From contig JAFWNM010000013.1 in the NCBI GenBank assembly GCA_017510335.1, positions 62,001-126,000 of the forward strand: DNA of 64,000 nt, given 5' to 3'. The stretch is from Paracoccaceae bacterium. Its GTDB lineage: Bacteria > Pseudomonadota > Alphaproteobacteria > Rhodobacterales > Rhodobacteraceae. Positions within the stretch are counted from its first letter, which is position 1. Every line of letters starts with the position of its first letter. The translations under genes and the position numbers were made by a program. Under the pieces are notes generated by a model. It made no database searches and was not told where the DNA came from. It was given only the letters and a program-made list of their open reading frames with translations. Below are positions 27,116-36,804 of the stretch, in pieces.

Positions 27116-27874
27116 CCGCACAAACGCAGCTGAAGGCCCGGCAATGGCACTGCCGGGCCACAGGTCAGCAGATCGGTCGCGCTTGCCAAACAGGACTTTT
27201 TGCGCATCGCGGTCCTTTTGCAGATTGGCGCGGTGTTCTTCGCCAAGCGCGCGCCCCTTTTCTACCGCAGGGCGGTTTCCGACAGCATCCAGCCAGCGTG
27301 CAAGATGGGGCTTGTCCGACAGGTCTTGTTCCTGACCTTCCCACAGCGTGGCCCATGGCCAGATTGCCATATCCGCAATGGAATAGAAGCTGCCCGCCAC
27401 ATAATCGTTTTCGGCCAGTTGCCGGTCCAGCACCCCATACAGGCGCGTCACTTCATTGCGGTAGCGGTCCTTGGCATAGGGCAAATCCTGTGCCGGTTCC
27501 AGCGCGGGCGCATATTTCAGGAAATGGTGGGCCTGCCCGGCCATTGGCCCCACCCCCCCCATTTGCCACATCAGCCACTGGTCCACGGCCACGCGGTCGC
27601 GTTCAGTGTCACCATAAAACTGGCCGGTTTTGCGCGCCAGATATTGCAAAATCGCACCCGATTCAAAAACCGAGATGGGCGTTCCATCCGGCCCGTCTGG
27701 GTCAACAATTGCCGGCATGCGGTTATTGGGCGCGATTTTCAGGAAATCGGGCTTGAACTGGTCGCCTGCGCCAATATTCACGAAATGGACATCATAGGGC
27801 AGGCCCATTTCTTCTAATGCGATGGAAATCTTCCAGCCGTTGGGGGTGGGCCAGTAATGCAACGCGATGCTCAT
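26828..27874 (-). CDS. Glutathione S-transferase (YfcG-like) with apparent stop-codon loss
   Basis: The first ~230 residues are a complete YfcG/YghU-like GST: MSIALHYWPTPNGWKISIAL, NNRMPAIVDPDGPDG (cis-Pro), VFESGAILQYLARKTG and a helical domain ending KDRDAQKVLFGKR near 27179. The frame then stays open for about 115 codons, through the terminator hairpin at 27135-27159 and antisense to yciB, giving 348 aa with no family-like sequence. A TGA sits at 27165-27167 in another frame, so a one-base indel (real or a sequencing error) near the end is likely. Natural end expected around 27165. Confidence 0.75.
   Translation of the reverse strand: MSIALHYWPTPNGWKISIALEEMGLPYDVHFVNIGAGDQFKPDFLKIAPNNRMPAIVDPDGPDGTPISVFESGAILQYLARKTGQFYGDTERDRVAVDQWLMWQMGGVGPMAGQAHHFLKYAPALEPAQDLPYAKDRYRNEVTRLYGVLDRQLAENDYVAGSFYSIADMAIWPWATLWEGQEQDLSDKPHLARWLDAVGNRPAVEKGRALGEEHRANLQKDRDAQKVLFGKRDRSADLWPGSAIAGPSAAFVRLFVGCGLVAFKQFCLRHEEDKQRKRQNEGAEIDPGIGGQAAPDQFIGQCHGRKHDGQPFCQHDPAVMCQWQCPFHDQFQPALAACQTNGQQNGKD
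27135..27159. terminator. Bidirectional terminator between yciB and the GST gene
   Basis: GGCCCGGCA (27135-27143) pairs perfectly with TGCCGGGCC (27151-27159), seven-base loop. It lies 20 bases after the yciB stop and where the GST gene should already have ended, serving both convergent genes. Confidence 0.75.
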
Positions 27875-27943
27875 GTGTGCTCCTGTCATAGGTGATTGCT
27901 GCACAAGCTAAGCATTTCACGCCAAATGCCAAGCACCAAACGC

Positions 27944-27969
27944 AAAAAAGGGGGCGCGCACGCCCCCTT
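27944..27969 (-). terminator. Terminator of the coxSLM operon
   Basis: AAGGGGGCG (27948-27956) pairs with CGCCCCCTT (27961-27969), four-base loop. On the minus strand it is followed by TTTTTT, a classical intrinsic terminator 25 bases after the coxM stop. Confidence 0.85.
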
Positions 27970-27994
27970 CATTTTCGCACAGATACAATGAGGT

Positions 27995-28783
27995 TCAGCC
28001 AGCCGCCATGACCGCGCGGCGTGTCATCACCCCCACCAGATGCGCGCGGTATTCCGGGCTGCCATGCAAATCGGCAATCATGTCATCCGCAGGGCAGGAC
28101 AGGCCCGCAACTGCATCCGCGGCGAAGCTGGACGACAGCGCCGCTTCGGCTTCGGCCCAGCGGAACACGCCGTTTTCGGATGCGCCGGTCACAGCAACCC
28201 GCACACCAGACGCATATTTCGCCACAAACACCCCCGTCAGCGCAAAACGCGAGGCCGGTTGCAGGAATTTCGCATAGGCGGATTTTTCAGGGATCGGAAA
28301 ACGCACGGCAGTGATGATTTCGCCTTCTTCAAGCGCCGTGGTGAACATGCCTTGAAAATAGTCATCCGCCGCGATTTCGCGCGTATTGGTGATGATGGTC
28401 GCGCCAGTGCCCAGGGCCGCCGCCGGATAGCAGGCAGACGGATCGTTATTGGCCAGACTGCCCCCGATGGTGCCACGGTTGCGCACAGCGGGGTCCCCGA
28501 TCTGGCCGGCAAGTGCTGCCAGGCCCGGAAAATCCGCCGCTGCCTGTGCGGCCACGCTGGCATGTGTGGTGGCCGCGCCGATGGTCAGGGTGTCGCCGTC
28601 GCGCGACACGCCCTTCAGTTCGGCAATCCCCGTCAGGCTGACCAGCGTTTCGGGCGCGTTCAACCGTGCCTTCATCGAGGGTATCAGCGTTTGCCCCCCC
28701 GACAGGGGTTGCGCTTCGTCATTGGCCAGTGCGGCAACCGCTTCGGCCACACTCGACGGTTTGACCAGTTCGAAATTATACAT
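27995..28783 (-). CDS. coxM: Molybdenum hydroxylase FAD-binding subunit (CoxM-like)
   Basis: Medium, flavin-carrying subunit (262 aa) of a CO-dehydrogenase/xanthine-dehydrogenase family enzyme; passes electrons from the Fe-S subunit to an acceptor. The FAD pyrophosphate-binding motifs are LSGGQTLIPSMKARL (29-42) and TIGGSLANNDPSA. It follows coxL by 13 bases and ends the operon. Symbol given by analogy; CO oxidation is not implied. Confidence 0.87.
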   Translation of the reverse strand: MYNFELVKPSSVAEAVAALANDEAQPLSGGQTLIPSMKARLNAPETLVSLTGIAELKGVSRDGDTLTIGAATTHASVAAQAAADFPGLAALAGQIGDPAVRNRGTIGGSLANNDPSACYPAAALGTGATIITNTREIAADDYFQGMFTTALEEGEIITAVRFPIPEKSAYAKFLQPASRFALTGVFVAKYASGVRVAVTGASENGVFRWAEAEAALSSSFAADAVAGLSCPADDMIADLHGSPEYRAHLVGVMTRRAVMAAG

Positions 28784-28796
28784 GGCTTATGCTCCC

Positions 28797-31169
28797 TTAG
28801 CCGTTGATCGCCGCCCAGACGCGCGCGGGCGTCAGGGGCATATCGATATGGGTGACATGGGTATGGCCCGCGCGGTGCAGGGCATCAATCGCGGCATTGA
28901 CCACCGCAGGCGGTGATCCGATCGCGCCCGCCTCGCCGCAGCCTTTTACACCCAGCGGGTTATGCGTGCACGGTGTGATACAGCTATGGTCCACGGTGAA
29001 ACCGCGCACATCATCGGCGCGCGGCATGGCGTAATCCATGAAACTGCCCGACAGTAGCTGCCCCTGATCATCATAGGCGCAGTTTTCCATCAACGCTTGC
29101 CCGATCCCTTGGGCCAGCCCGCCATGCACCTGCCCTTCAACAATCATGGGGTTGACGATATTGCCGAAATCATCTGCCGCGATGAAGCGCAGGATGTCAA
29201 TCTTGCCGGTTTCCACGTCCAGTTCAATCTCGCACCCATAAGCGCCCGACGGGTAGGTGAAGTTTGACGGGTCATAAAACGCGGTTTCTTCAAGTCCCGG
29301 TTCCAGATCTTCAAGCGGGTAGTTATGGGGCACATAGGCCGCCAGTGTCACGCCCGACCAATCCACTGATTTGTCGGTGCCCGCGACGCTGAACTTGCCA
29401 TCCTTCAACTCAATATCTTCGGGCGCTGCTTCCAGCAGATGGGCCGCGATTTTCTTGGCCTTGTCGATGATCTTGTTCGTGGCCTTCACAATCGCGGACC
29501 CGCCCACGGCAAGGCTGCGTGACCCGTAGGTGCCCATGCCCATGGGGGTGTTGGACGTGTCGCCGTGGTGAATTTCAATGCTGGTCGCATCCACCCCGAT
29601 CATTTCGGCCACCACTTGGGCAAAGCTGGTTTCATGCCCCTGCCCGTGACTGTGGCTGCCCGTATAAACGCTGATGGACCCTGTCGCATTCACCCGCACA
29701 GACGCAGATTCATATAGGCCCGCCCGCGCGCCCAACTGGCCCACAAGGTTGGATGGCGCAATGCCGCAAGCTTCGATATAATGCGCAATGCCAAAGCCGC
29801 GCAGCTTGCCGCGTGCTTTGCTTTCTTCTGCGCGTTTGTCGAAATTGGCGTAATCGGCCAGTTCCAGCATCTTATCCATCGTGGCGTCATAATTGCCCGT
29901 GTCATAAACCACCGCAACCGGCGTCTGATACGGGAACTGGTCAGGTTTGATGAAGTTCTTGCGCCGGAGTTCAATCGGGTCCACGCCCAGTTCGCGCGCG
30001 GCCTTGTCCACAAGTCGTTCAATCTGGAAGGTGGCCTCGGGCCGCCCTGCGCCGCGATAGGCATCAACCGGCACAGTGTTGGTGAACACTGCCTTGACGT
30101 TGACGTAAATCAGCGGGGTTTTGTAGTTCCCCGCCATCAGCGTGCCATGCAGCCATGTGGGGATGGACGGCGCGAAAGTGGACAGATAGGCGCCCATATT
30201 CGCATAGGTTTCGGTGCGCAGTGCAGTGAAATTATGGTCCGCATCCAGCGCCAGTTCGATCTTTGTCTTATGGTCACGCCCATGCGCATCGGAAATGAAC
30301 GCCTCGGACCGCGATGATGTCCATTTGACGGGCCGCTTCAACACTTTCGCGGCATAGGTGCAAAACGCTTCTTCGGCATAGTGATAGATTTTCGACCCGA
30401 AACCGCCGCCCACATCAGGGGCCACGACGCGCAGTTTGTGTTCGGGAATATTCAGCACAAACGCGCCCATCAGCAGCCGGATAACATGCGGGTTCTGGCT
30501 GGTCGTATACAGCGTATGGCTGTCATTCCACGGGTCATAATCGCCCACGGCCACGCGCGGCTCCATCGGGTTGGCAACAAGGCGGTTATTGGTCAGTTCC
30601 AGCGACACAACATGCGCGGCACTTTCAAACGCGGCATTCACTGCGTCCTTGTTTTCCTCGACAAAGCCCCAGTCATAGCACAGGTTGCTGGTCAGTTCGT
30701 CATGGACCTTGGGCGCACCATCTTCAAGGGCGGCTTTCATGTCGACAACCGGCTCCAGTTGTTCGATGTCAACCTCGATCGCTTCGGCGGCATCGCGGGC
30801 CTGTTCATAGGTTTCGGCCACCACAGCCGCAATCGGGTCGCCCACATGGCGCACCTTGCCTTCGGCCAGAATGGGGTGTTTGGGCTCCTGCATCACCTGC
30901 CCGAAACGGTCCGTCACCTGCCAGCCGCAGGGAATGCCGCCCGCAGATTCAAAATCGGCAGCGGTAAACACCCTCAAGACGCCGTCCATCCCTTCGGCGG
31001 CAGATGTGTCAATGCCCTTGATGCGCCCATGCGCCACGTCAGAGCGCAGGAAATGCACGAAGCTTTGCCCGCGCAGGTTGATATCATCGGTGTATTTGCC
31101 GTTTCCGGTCAGAAACCGCACATCCTCGCGCCGTTTTGTGCTGGCGCCAATGCCGTCATCTTTGGGCAT
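28797..31169 (-). CDS. coxL: Molybdenum hydroxylase large subunit, form II CoxL type
   Basis: Molybdopterin-binding catalytic subunit (790 aa). The active-site loop is AYRGAGR (370-376), the form II signature, not the AYxCSFR of true (form I) CO dehydrogenase, and the essential Glu746 lies in [18 protein letters not shown] and [12 protein letters not shown] contact the cofactor. Form II enzymes may oxidise other substrates such as purines, aldehydes or aromatic heterocycles. AGGAGGAAGAA precedes the ATG at 31169. Forms an S2M2L2-type complex with its neighbours. Confidence 0.9.
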   Translation of the reverse strand: MPKDDGIGASTKRREDVRFLTGNGKYTDDINLRGQSFVHFLRSDVAHGRIKGIDTSAAEGMDGVLRVFTAADFESAGGIPCGWQVTDRFGQVMQEPKHPILAEGKVRHVGDPIAAVVAETYEQARDAAEAIEVDIEQLEPVVDMKAALEDGAPKVHDELTSNLCYDWGFVEENKDAVNAAFESAAHVVSLELTNNRLVANPMEPRVAVGDYDPWNDSHTLYTTSQNPHVIRLLMGAFVLNIPEHKLRVVAPDVGGGFGSKIYHYAEEAFCTYAAKVLKRPVKWTSSRSEAFISDAHGRDHKTKIELALDADHNFTALRTETYANMGAYLSTFAPSIPTWLHGTLMAGNYKTPLIYVNVKAVFTNTVPVDAYRGAGRPEATFQIERLVDKAARELGVDPIELRRKNFIKPDQFPYQTPVAVVYDTGNYDATMDKMLELADYANFDKRAEESKARGKLRGFGIAHYIEACGIAPSNLVGQLGARAGLYESASVRVNATGSISVYTGSHSHGQGHETSFAQVVAEMIGVDATSIEIHHGDTSNTPMGMGTYGSRSLAVGGSAIVKATNKIIDKAKKIAAHLLEAAPEDIELKDGKFSVAGTDKSVDWSGVTLAAYVPHNYPLEDLEPGLEETAFYDPSNFTYPSGAYGCEIELDVETGKIDILRFIAADDFGNIVNPMIVEGQVHGGLAQGIGQALMENCAYDDQGQLLSGSFMDYAMPRADDVRGFTVDHSCITPCTHNPLGVKGCGEAGAIGSPPAVVNAAIDALHRAGHTHVTHIDMPLTPARVWAAING

Positions 31170-31227
31170 TTCTTCCTCCTCAAGAAATATGATGGGGGGG
31201 GGCATGCAGCGCATGCCCCAAGTAGCG

Positions 31228-31713
31228 TTATTCAGCCGCCAATGCGCCTGCATCCTGCCCCGATGCGGCCATCACGGCGCGCACGATGTTCTGATAGCCG
31301 GTGCAGCGGCAAATATTGCCTTCCAGATAGTGGCGCACTTCTTCTTCGGTCGGGGTGGGGTTGTCGGCCAGCAGGGCGGCAGTGGACATGACCATGCCGG
31401 GCGTGCAGAACCCGCATTGCAGCCCGTGATAATCCTGAAACGCCTGCTGGATCTTGCCCAGACTGCCATCAGCGTTGGCCATCCCCTCAACTGTCGTCAC
31501 CTCTGCCCCGTCCAGATCAGCGGCGAAAGCTGTGCAGGATTTCACGGCCTTGCCGTCCACCAACACCACGCAGGCCCCGCATTGGCTGGTATCGCAGCCC
31601 ACATGCGTGCCCGTCAGGCCCAGAAGATCGCGCAGATAGCTGGACAGCAATGTGCGCCCTTCGGTATCTGCCGACATTTTCCGGCCATTCACTGTCATTG
31701 TTACCTTGGTCAT
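31228..31713 (-). CDS. coxS: Molybdenum hydroxylase iron-sulfur subunit (CoxS-like)
   Basis: Small subunit (161 aa) with two [2Fe-2S] clusters. The plant-ferredoxin-like cluster uses CDTSQCGAC plus a later Cys in KSCTAF; the second uses CGFCTPG and [10 protein letters not shown]. Carries electrons from the Mo site in CoxL to FAD in CoxM. First gene of coxS-coxL-coxM; upstream, on the same strand, lie the cofactor helper genes. Confidence 0.93.
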   Translation of the reverse strand: MTKVTMTVNGRKMSADTEGRTLLSSYLRDLLGLTGTHVGCDTSQCGACVVLVDGKAVKSCTAFAADLDGAEVTTVEGMANADGSLGKIQQAFQDYHGLQCGFCTPGMVMSTAALLADNPTPTEEEVRHYLEGNICRCTGYQNIVRAVMAASGQDAGALAAE

Positions 31714-31784
31714 CTGGCTCCTCCCGTTCGTAGCTGAGCGTAGTTAAACACGAATTATTCCCGTCGGCATATGCCACCTTAGGC

Positions 31785-32798
31785 TTAGTCTGGCGTGGCA
31801 CTTTCGCCATGGCGGCGCGGGCGCGGGCGGGTTGGAATTTCCTTCAGCAAACCGCCAACCCCCATGCCCATGATATCAGCCGCACTTACATCAAGCCCGC
31901 ACACAACACGTTCCAATACCCAATCAGCCCCATTCAGGGCGGGGCTTTTCGCGCAACCGGGCAGGCCGATGACCGCGCGCGCCCCCAGCCGCCCGATAAA
32001 CAGCAGATTGCCCGGATCAACCGGCATGCCAAAATGCACCACCTGCCCGCCTGCCCTGCGCAGCGCTTCGGGGGCAGTGTCATGCAGATCAGAGGTTGCC
32101 GAGCCTGTCAGGATCAACACAAGATCCCCTTTTGCCTGTGTCACTGCCTGTGCAAGCGCGTCAATAGTGTGGGGCACCATCCCGCCATCATGCAGCGCAA
32201 CCCCCAACCTGTCCAGTCGCGCCGCTGTGACCGCAAGCCCCTTCTGGCCATCCGCCGCAGGGTCCACCCATGTCTGGATCAAACTGGCCGAGGCCAGAAC
32301 CGGGGCTGCCACGCGCAACCCACCCCGCCCCGCCGCACAAGCCGCGTCCACAGCCCTGCGCGCCACACCATAGGCAATGATTTTTACAGTGGCGACCATG
32401 CCGCCCGGATCAAGGCGCATGAAATCGTGCAGGGTCGCGCAAGTGATCGCAGGATCAACCGCATTGAGCGCGTCAATCTGCGCAACCGCCACGCGCAGCA
32501 CACCTGCACCTTGCGCAACAATATTGACCCGCCCCGTGCCAACAGGTTTCAGCACCAACCCCGCCGCCACAGGATCAGGCACAAGTGCTTGAGCAACCGC
32601 AAGCGCTGCCGCGTCTTCGTCCAGATCATCGGCATCAAGGCGCGCAACCGTCACAGTGTCCAGCCCGGCCACCTGCAATAGGGCTATTTCGTCATCGCCA
32701 AGGCAGGTTCCCTTGCGCAAACGCCCCGATCCATGCGTTACCGAATGCGCCAGAATTGCCCCTTTTGCCAAGCGCACCGGAACAGGGCCGAATTTCAT
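31785..32798 (-). CDS. Molybdopterin-binding protein (MoeA/MogA-fold domain)
   Basis: 337 aa. The C-terminal half has the molybdopterin-binding fold found in MoeA/MogA (GLVLILTGSATSDLHDTAPE and GLPGCAKSPALNGADWVLE); the N-terminal half (FGPVPVRLAKGAILAHSVTHG, then DEIALLQVAGLDTVTVARL) resembles proteins often paired or fused with MocA-type cytidylyltransferases. Probably supplies or modifies molybdenum cofactor for the Cox enzyme. Its ATG overlaps the xdhC-like stop by four bases. Confidence 0.75.
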   Translation of the reverse strand: MKFGPVPVRLAKGAILAHSVTHGSGRLRKGTCLGDDEIALLQVAGLDTVTVARLDADDLDEDAAALAVAQALVPDPVAAGLVLKPVGTGRVNIVAQGAGVLRVAVAQIDALNAVDPAITCATLHDFMRLDPGGMVATVKIIAYGVARRAVDAACAAGRGGLRVAAPVLASASLIQTWVDPAADGQKGLAVTAARLDRLGVALHDGGMVPHTIDALAQAVTQAKGDLVLILTGSATSDLHDTAPEALRRAGGQVVHFGMPVDPGNLLFIGRLGARAVIGLPGCAKSPALNGADWVLERVVCGLDVSAADIMGMGVGGLLKEIPTRPRPRRHGESATPD

Positions 32799-33784
32799 GC
32801 GCGCGCGCCCCGCAGCGCCTGCGTTATCTGCGCAAGTGTTGACACGGCAATTTCCGCAGGCGTTCTGGCCCCGATATTCAACCCCACTGGTGCGTGAATG
32901 CGCGCAAGCTGGGTGTCATCCAGCCCCGCCGCGCGCAACCTGTCCAGCCGTTTGGCATGGGTGCGGGTGGACCCCAGACACCCCAGATAAAACACATCCG
33001 ATTGCAGCGCGGCAATGATTGCGGGGTCATCCAGCTTGGAATCATGCGTCAATGTGACAACAGCGCTGCGCGCATCCAGCCCGAGTGCGGCCAGCGCCTC
33101 ATCAGGCCAGTCGTGGTTAATGGTTTCGCCCGGAAACCGCGTTTGCGCGCCAAACGCTTCGCGCGGGTCCACCAGCACAGGATCATACCCCGCCAGCCGC
33201 GCCATGGGCAAAAGCGCCTGCGCAATATGCACCGCCCCCACGACAATCAGGCGCAGCGGCGGATTGTGCAGCGTCACCAACTGCCCGGTATCATTCAGCC
33301 CGGACCTGTCTGCACGGAATTGCGCGGCAAGCTTGCTGTCGTTGGGGCCTGCAAGCCAGCGCGCCCAGGTTGTCAGATCCGTCACGCAGGCGACTGCACG
33401 GCGCGCGGCACGGGCAGCGACAATATCGGACAGCATGGCCGGTGACAGGGCAGGCGCGGCCTCTGCAACGGGTTCCACAAGAATGCGGATTGTGCCGCCA
33501 CAGGCCAACCCCACTTCAAACGCTGTGTCATCGCTGACCCCGAATTCAAGAACGCGCGGCGTGCCATCGCGCAGGGCTTCAAGCGCGTCCATCACGACCG
33601 CCCCTTCGACACAGCCGCCCGACACAGACCCCATGATTTCGCCATCCCCAGAAATTGCAAGCTGACTGCCCGCCTGGCGCGGGGCGGACCCCCATGTTTC
33701 AACCACGGTGGCAAGTGCGGCGCCACGCCCGTCCTTATACCAGCCAAGGGCGATTTCGGGAATCTGGTCGTGGCGATAGCTCAT
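32795..33784 (-). CDS. XdhC/CoxF family maturation protein
   Basis: 329 aa. The XdhC N-terminal region contains VVETWGSAPRQAGSQLAISG, GSVSGGCVEGAVV and LACGGTIRILVEP; the C-terminal Rossmann half has VVGAVHIAQALLPMARLAGY and GCLGSTRTHAKRLDRL. In this family the protein binds molybdenum cofactor, protects it during sulfuration and inserts it into the target hydroxylase. It heads the minus-strand run ending in coxM. The ATG at 33784 gives the canonical start (MSYRHDQIPEIALGWYKDGR). Confidence 0.88.
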   Translation of the reverse strand: MSYRHDQIPEIALGWYKDGRGAALATVVETWGSAPRQAGSQLAISGDGEIMGSVSGGCVEGAVVMDALEALRDGTPRVLEFGVSDDTAFEVGLACGGTIRILVEPVAEAAPALSPAMLSDIVAARAARRAVACVTDLTTWARWLAGPNDSKLAAQFRADRSGLNDTGQLVTLHNPPLRLIVVGAVHIAQALLPMARLAGYDPVLVDPREAFGAQTRFPGETINHDWPDEALAALGLDARSAVVTLTHDSKLDDPAIIAALQSDVFYLGCLGSTRTHAKRLDRLRAAGLDDTQLARIHAPVGLNIGARTPAEIAVSTLAQITQALRGARA

Positions 33785-33948
33785 GATCATGGCCTTGCTT
33801 GCTGCGATGTTGGCACACCATTGCATTGACAGCGCCGCTTGGCAAATCCGTCCTTTAGCAGACTACGCAAATTCGGTTCTGGCGGATTCTGGCAGATGCG
33901 CAGCTCATGCATACTCGACTCTGGCGGCAAAAGGCGCAGAATGCACCC

Positions 33949-34710
33949 ATGGCAAGATTGAGCACACACCCCTTTCTGACAAGTCCCGGCGCGCAGCGCT
34001 TCGCCCATCGCGGCGGCGCATTGGAGGGCGAGGAAAACACCCTGCCCGCCTTTCGTCACGCTGTTTCCCTTGGGTATACGCATGTCGAACTGGACGTGCA
34101 TGCCACCCGCGACGGGGTGGTGGTGATTCACCATGACGACACCTTGCAGCGCCTATGTGGCGACACACGCGCGATTGCGGCCATGGACTGGGCAGAATTG
34201 CAGACCATCCGCACCCGTGGCGGCGCGCCCATCCCGCGCCTGGACGACCTGCTGGAGGAATTTCCCGAACTTTTCGTCGCGATCGAAGCCAAATCGCACA
34301 GTGTCGTCGCCCCCCTTGCGGGGCTGATTGCGCGCATGAACGCGCTGGAACGCATCTGCATCGGGGCGTTTGACCCCGCACGCACCCGCCAGGCGCGCGC
34401 GTTGCTGGGGCCGGACCTTCTGTGGTCGCCCGCACATGGTCAGGTTGCGCGGCTATGGGCGGCGGGATGGGGGCTGCCGCTGGCGCTGGATGATTTCGCA
34501 GTTGTGCAGGTGCCGGTCAGCTGGCGGGGCATACCACTGGTGACGCCGCGTTTCTTGCGTGCCGCCCATCAGCGTGGAATACATGTGCAGGTCTGGACAG
34601 TGAATGACACCGACCATATGCAAAGGCTGCTGGACTGGGGCGTTGACGGGCTGATGACAGACCGGCCCAGTTTGCTCAATGATGTCATGGCCCGGCAACA
34701 GCGCGAGTGA
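33949..34710 (+). CDS. Glycerophosphodiester phosphodiesterase
   Basis: Hydrolyses glycerophosphodiesters to glycerol 3-phosphate (253 aa, GDPD TIM barrel, UgpQ-like). Catalytic and metal residues are visible in FAHRGGALEGEENT, HVELDVHATRDGVVVIHHDD (Glu, Asp, His) and FVAIEAK. VQVWTVND and WGVDGLMTDRP mark the C-terminal strands. No signal peptide, so cytoplasmic. Divergent from the xdhC-like gene. The ATG at 33949 is preferred; an in-frame ATG lies 42 bases upstream. Confidence 0.9.
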   Translation: MARLSTHPFLTSPGAQRFAHRGGALEGEENTLPAFRHAVSLGYTHVELDVHATRDGVVVIHHDDTLQRLCGDTRAIAAMDWAELQTIRTRGGAPIPRLDDLLEEFPELFVAIEAKSHSVVAPLAGLIARMNALERICIGAFDPARTRQARALLGPDLLWSPAHGQVARLWAAGWGLPLALDDFAVVQVPVSWRGIPLVTPRFLRAAHQRGIHVQVWTVNDTDHMQRLLDWGVDGLMTDRPSLLNDVMARQQRE

Positions 34711-34712
34711 TG

Positions 34713-35396
34713 TCAGGACACAGTCCCGTTCACGACCAGCACCATGACGGCGGCATAAAACAGAAATGATGCCGCCAGCACGAAAACATGCCAGATCGCG
34801 TAATGGAATATCAGCCGTGTGGCCAGGTAAAACCCCACACCCAACGTATAGACCAGACCGCCAGCGATGATCAGGACAACTGTTGCCATGGGCAGGCTGG
34901 CCAGCATTTGCGGCAAAATCAGAACCCCGACCCAGCCCATCCCCAGATAAAGCGACAGCGCCGCCCAACGGAACCGTTCAGGCGACAGGCATTTCAGCGC
35001 CACGCCGCAAAACGCCGCGCCCCATAGCCCTGCCATCAACCAAAGCCCCTGCCCCGGGATCAGCGTGAAGGGCGTATAGGTTCCCGCAATCTTGATATAA
35101 ATGGCCGAATGGTCAAGCCGCTGGAACAGCCAGTTCAACCCCGCTTTCGGGGTCAGGTTATACAATGCCGACGCCCCTATCATGGCAAGGAAGGCCAACC
35201 CATAGATCAACACTGCCCAGAACGCGCGCGGCTGCCCGCTGTTTTGCGCCATCACCAATGCGACACCAATAATCAGCGGAACCGCCACAAGCGTTCCTGT
35301 CACGCCAATGACATGCACCGCCGCATCCATGCGTTGTTCTGCACGCGAATATTCGTCTTTTTTACGAAGCAGCATGTTTTGCCCGGAATATGTCAT
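34713..35396 (-). CDS. Hemolysin III family (TrhA/PAQR-like) membrane protein
   Basis: 227 aa, seven predicted membrane segments. Family marks are AAVHVIGVTG near the N-terminus, ASALYNL, LDHSAIYIKIAGTYTPF and a C-terminal IFHYAIWHVFVL, with the conserved Ser, Asp and three His of the PAQR/hemolysin III superfamily. Hemolytic activity is not implied; a role in membrane-lipid homeostasis is likely. It ends two bases from the convergent phosphodiesterase. ATG 35375 is an alternative start. Confidence 0.87.
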   Translation of the reverse strand: MTYSGQNMLLRKKDEYSRAEQRMDAAVHVIGVTGTLVAVPLIIGVALVMAQNSGQPRAFWAVLIYGLAFLAMIGASALYNLTPKAGLNWLFQRLDHSAIYIKIAGTYTPFTLIPGQGLWLMAGLWGAAFCGVALKCLSPERFRWAALSLYLGMGWVGVLILPQMLASLPMATVVLIIAGGLVYTLGVGFYLATRLIFHYAIWHVFVLAASFLFYAAVMVLVVNGTVS

Positions 35397-35543
35397 GTTG
35401 CCCACCATACAGGGCCTTGCCGGGACACAAAGCACAATTCACATCACGACCACATGACCTTGCGGCAAAATGCGCTGTCATATGTCTTGATTTCCGCGCC
35501 ATTCCCGCCTAGCCCCGCAGAATGTTCGAATGGAAGGTTGCCC

Positions 35544-36155
35544 ATGACTGTTCACCTATACGCCCATGACCTGCCCGATGATCTGGAACTTGGCCCGGTC
35601 GTGGCCATAGACTGCGAATCAATGGGATTGAACCCGCATCGTGACCGGCTGTGTGTGGTGCAGTTGTCGGACGGGAACGGACATGCGCATCTGATTCAGG
35701 TCGCGCGCACCATTCAGCCGGCCCCCAACCTGGTGCGGGTGCTAAAAGACCCCGATACGCTGAAGCTGTTTCATTTCGGGCGCTTTGACATTGCACTTTT
35801 GTTGCACAGCTACGGTGTGACCACGGCCCCTGTCTATTGCACCAAGATCGCGTCCAAGCTGGTGCGCACCTATACCGACCGTCACGGCCTGAAGAACCTG
35901 CTGACGGAACTTCTGGGGGTGGATATTTCCAAGCACCAGCAAAGTTCGGACTGGGGCGCGGCGCAGCTTACGCAGGCGCAGCAGGATTACGCGGCATCGG
36001 ATGTGTTGTATCTGCACGGGTTGCGCGATGTGCTCAACAGCATGCTGGAACGCGAGGGGCGCGCCGATCTGGCGCAGCGCTGTTTCGATTTCCTGCCGAC
36101 GCGGGCGGAACTGGACCTGACAGGTTGGCCAGAAACAGACATTTTTTCGCATTAG
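35544..36155 (+). CDS. Short ribonuclease D-like 3'-5' exonuclease
   Basis: 203 aa: only the DEDDy exonuclease domain, without the HRDC domains of full RNase D. The acidic residues lie in VAIDCESMGL (Asp, Glu), FGRFDIALL (Asp) and YAASDVLYL (Tyr and Asp). Probably trims structured or stable RNA. AAGG precedes the ATG at 35544; the longer open frame upstream overlaps the hemolysin III promoter and is not family-like. Twelve bases before lptC, in the same direction. Confidence 0.88.
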   Translation: MTVHLYAHDLPDDLELGPVVAIDCESMGLNPHRDRLCVVQLSDGNGHAHLIQVARTIQPAPNLVRVLKDPDTLKLFHFGRFDIALLLHSYGVTTAPVYCTKIASKLVRTYTDRHGLKNLLTELLGVDISKHQQSSDWGAAQLTQAQQDYAASDVLYLHGLRDVLNSMLEREGRADLAQRCFDFLPTRAELDLTGWPETDIFSH

Positions 36156-36167
36156 GGGCGTTCGGGA

Positions 36168-36791
36168 ATGTCGCGCACCCCAAGAAGCTGGCGGTCAGGG
36201 CTGTCCCTGGCATTGCGTCTGGTTCTGCCTTTCGGGGCCTTGCTGTTGCTGTCCACGATTTTTCTGGTATCGCGCAGCGTTGATCCCAGCCAGGCTGTTG
36301 CGCTGGCCAATCTGGATATTGACGAACTGACACGCGAACCCCGCATCGGGACCGCGCGTTTTGCCACCGTAACGTCAGCCGACACTGCAATTGCCATCAA
36401 CGCGCGCACAGTGCGCTCGCCCGCGAACCCGCAGCCCGATGACCCTGTTCAGTTGATGCTGGAATCCCCCGAAGGAACAGCGCTTTTCGGGTCAGGCGGC
36501 GAAATTGCCTTCAGGGCCGAAACCGGCCATCTGGACCAGGTGGCAAATATGCTGACCATGACGGGCACGGTGCGCCTGACGGATGCCAGCGGCTATGTGG
36601 TGACTATGGACAAGCTGCAAACCCATCTGGACAGGTCCAGACTGGACGGCACCGGGGGGGTGTCGGGCAATGGCCCCGCAGGCGAGATTTCGTCGCAATC
36701 CTTGACGATCACACCGCTGGACGACACCGGAAACGGATATCTGCTTGATTTCATCGGTGATGTCAGGCTTCTATACATTCCGACAGATTGA
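36168..36791 (+). CDS. lptC: LPS export system protein LptC
   Basis: Bitopic inner-membrane protein (207 aa) that passes lipopolysaccharide from LptB2FG to LptA. One N-terminal membrane helix (about residues 13-35) is followed by a periplasmic beta-jellyroll (ETGHLDQVANMLTMTGTVRL). Sequence is divergent, as usual for alphaproteobacteria; the position before lptA-lptB supports the call. Confidence 0.88.
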   Translation: MSRTPRSWRSGLSLALRLVLPFGALLLLSTIFLVSRSVDPSQAVALANLDIDELTREPRIGTARFATVTSADTAIAINARTVRSPANPQPDDPVQLMLESPEGTALFGSGGEIAFRAETGHLDQVANMLTMTGTVRLTDASGYVVTMDKLQTHLDRSRLDGTGGVSGNGPAGEISSQSLTITPLDDTGNGYLLDFIGDVRLLYIPTD

Positions 36792-36804
36792 AGGAGCAAG
36801 CATA

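Noticed and set aside
28797-31713. True aerobic CO dehydrogenase (form I)
   Set aside because: The active-site loop is AYRGAGR, lacking the Cys of AYxCSFR required for the Mo-S-Cu site.
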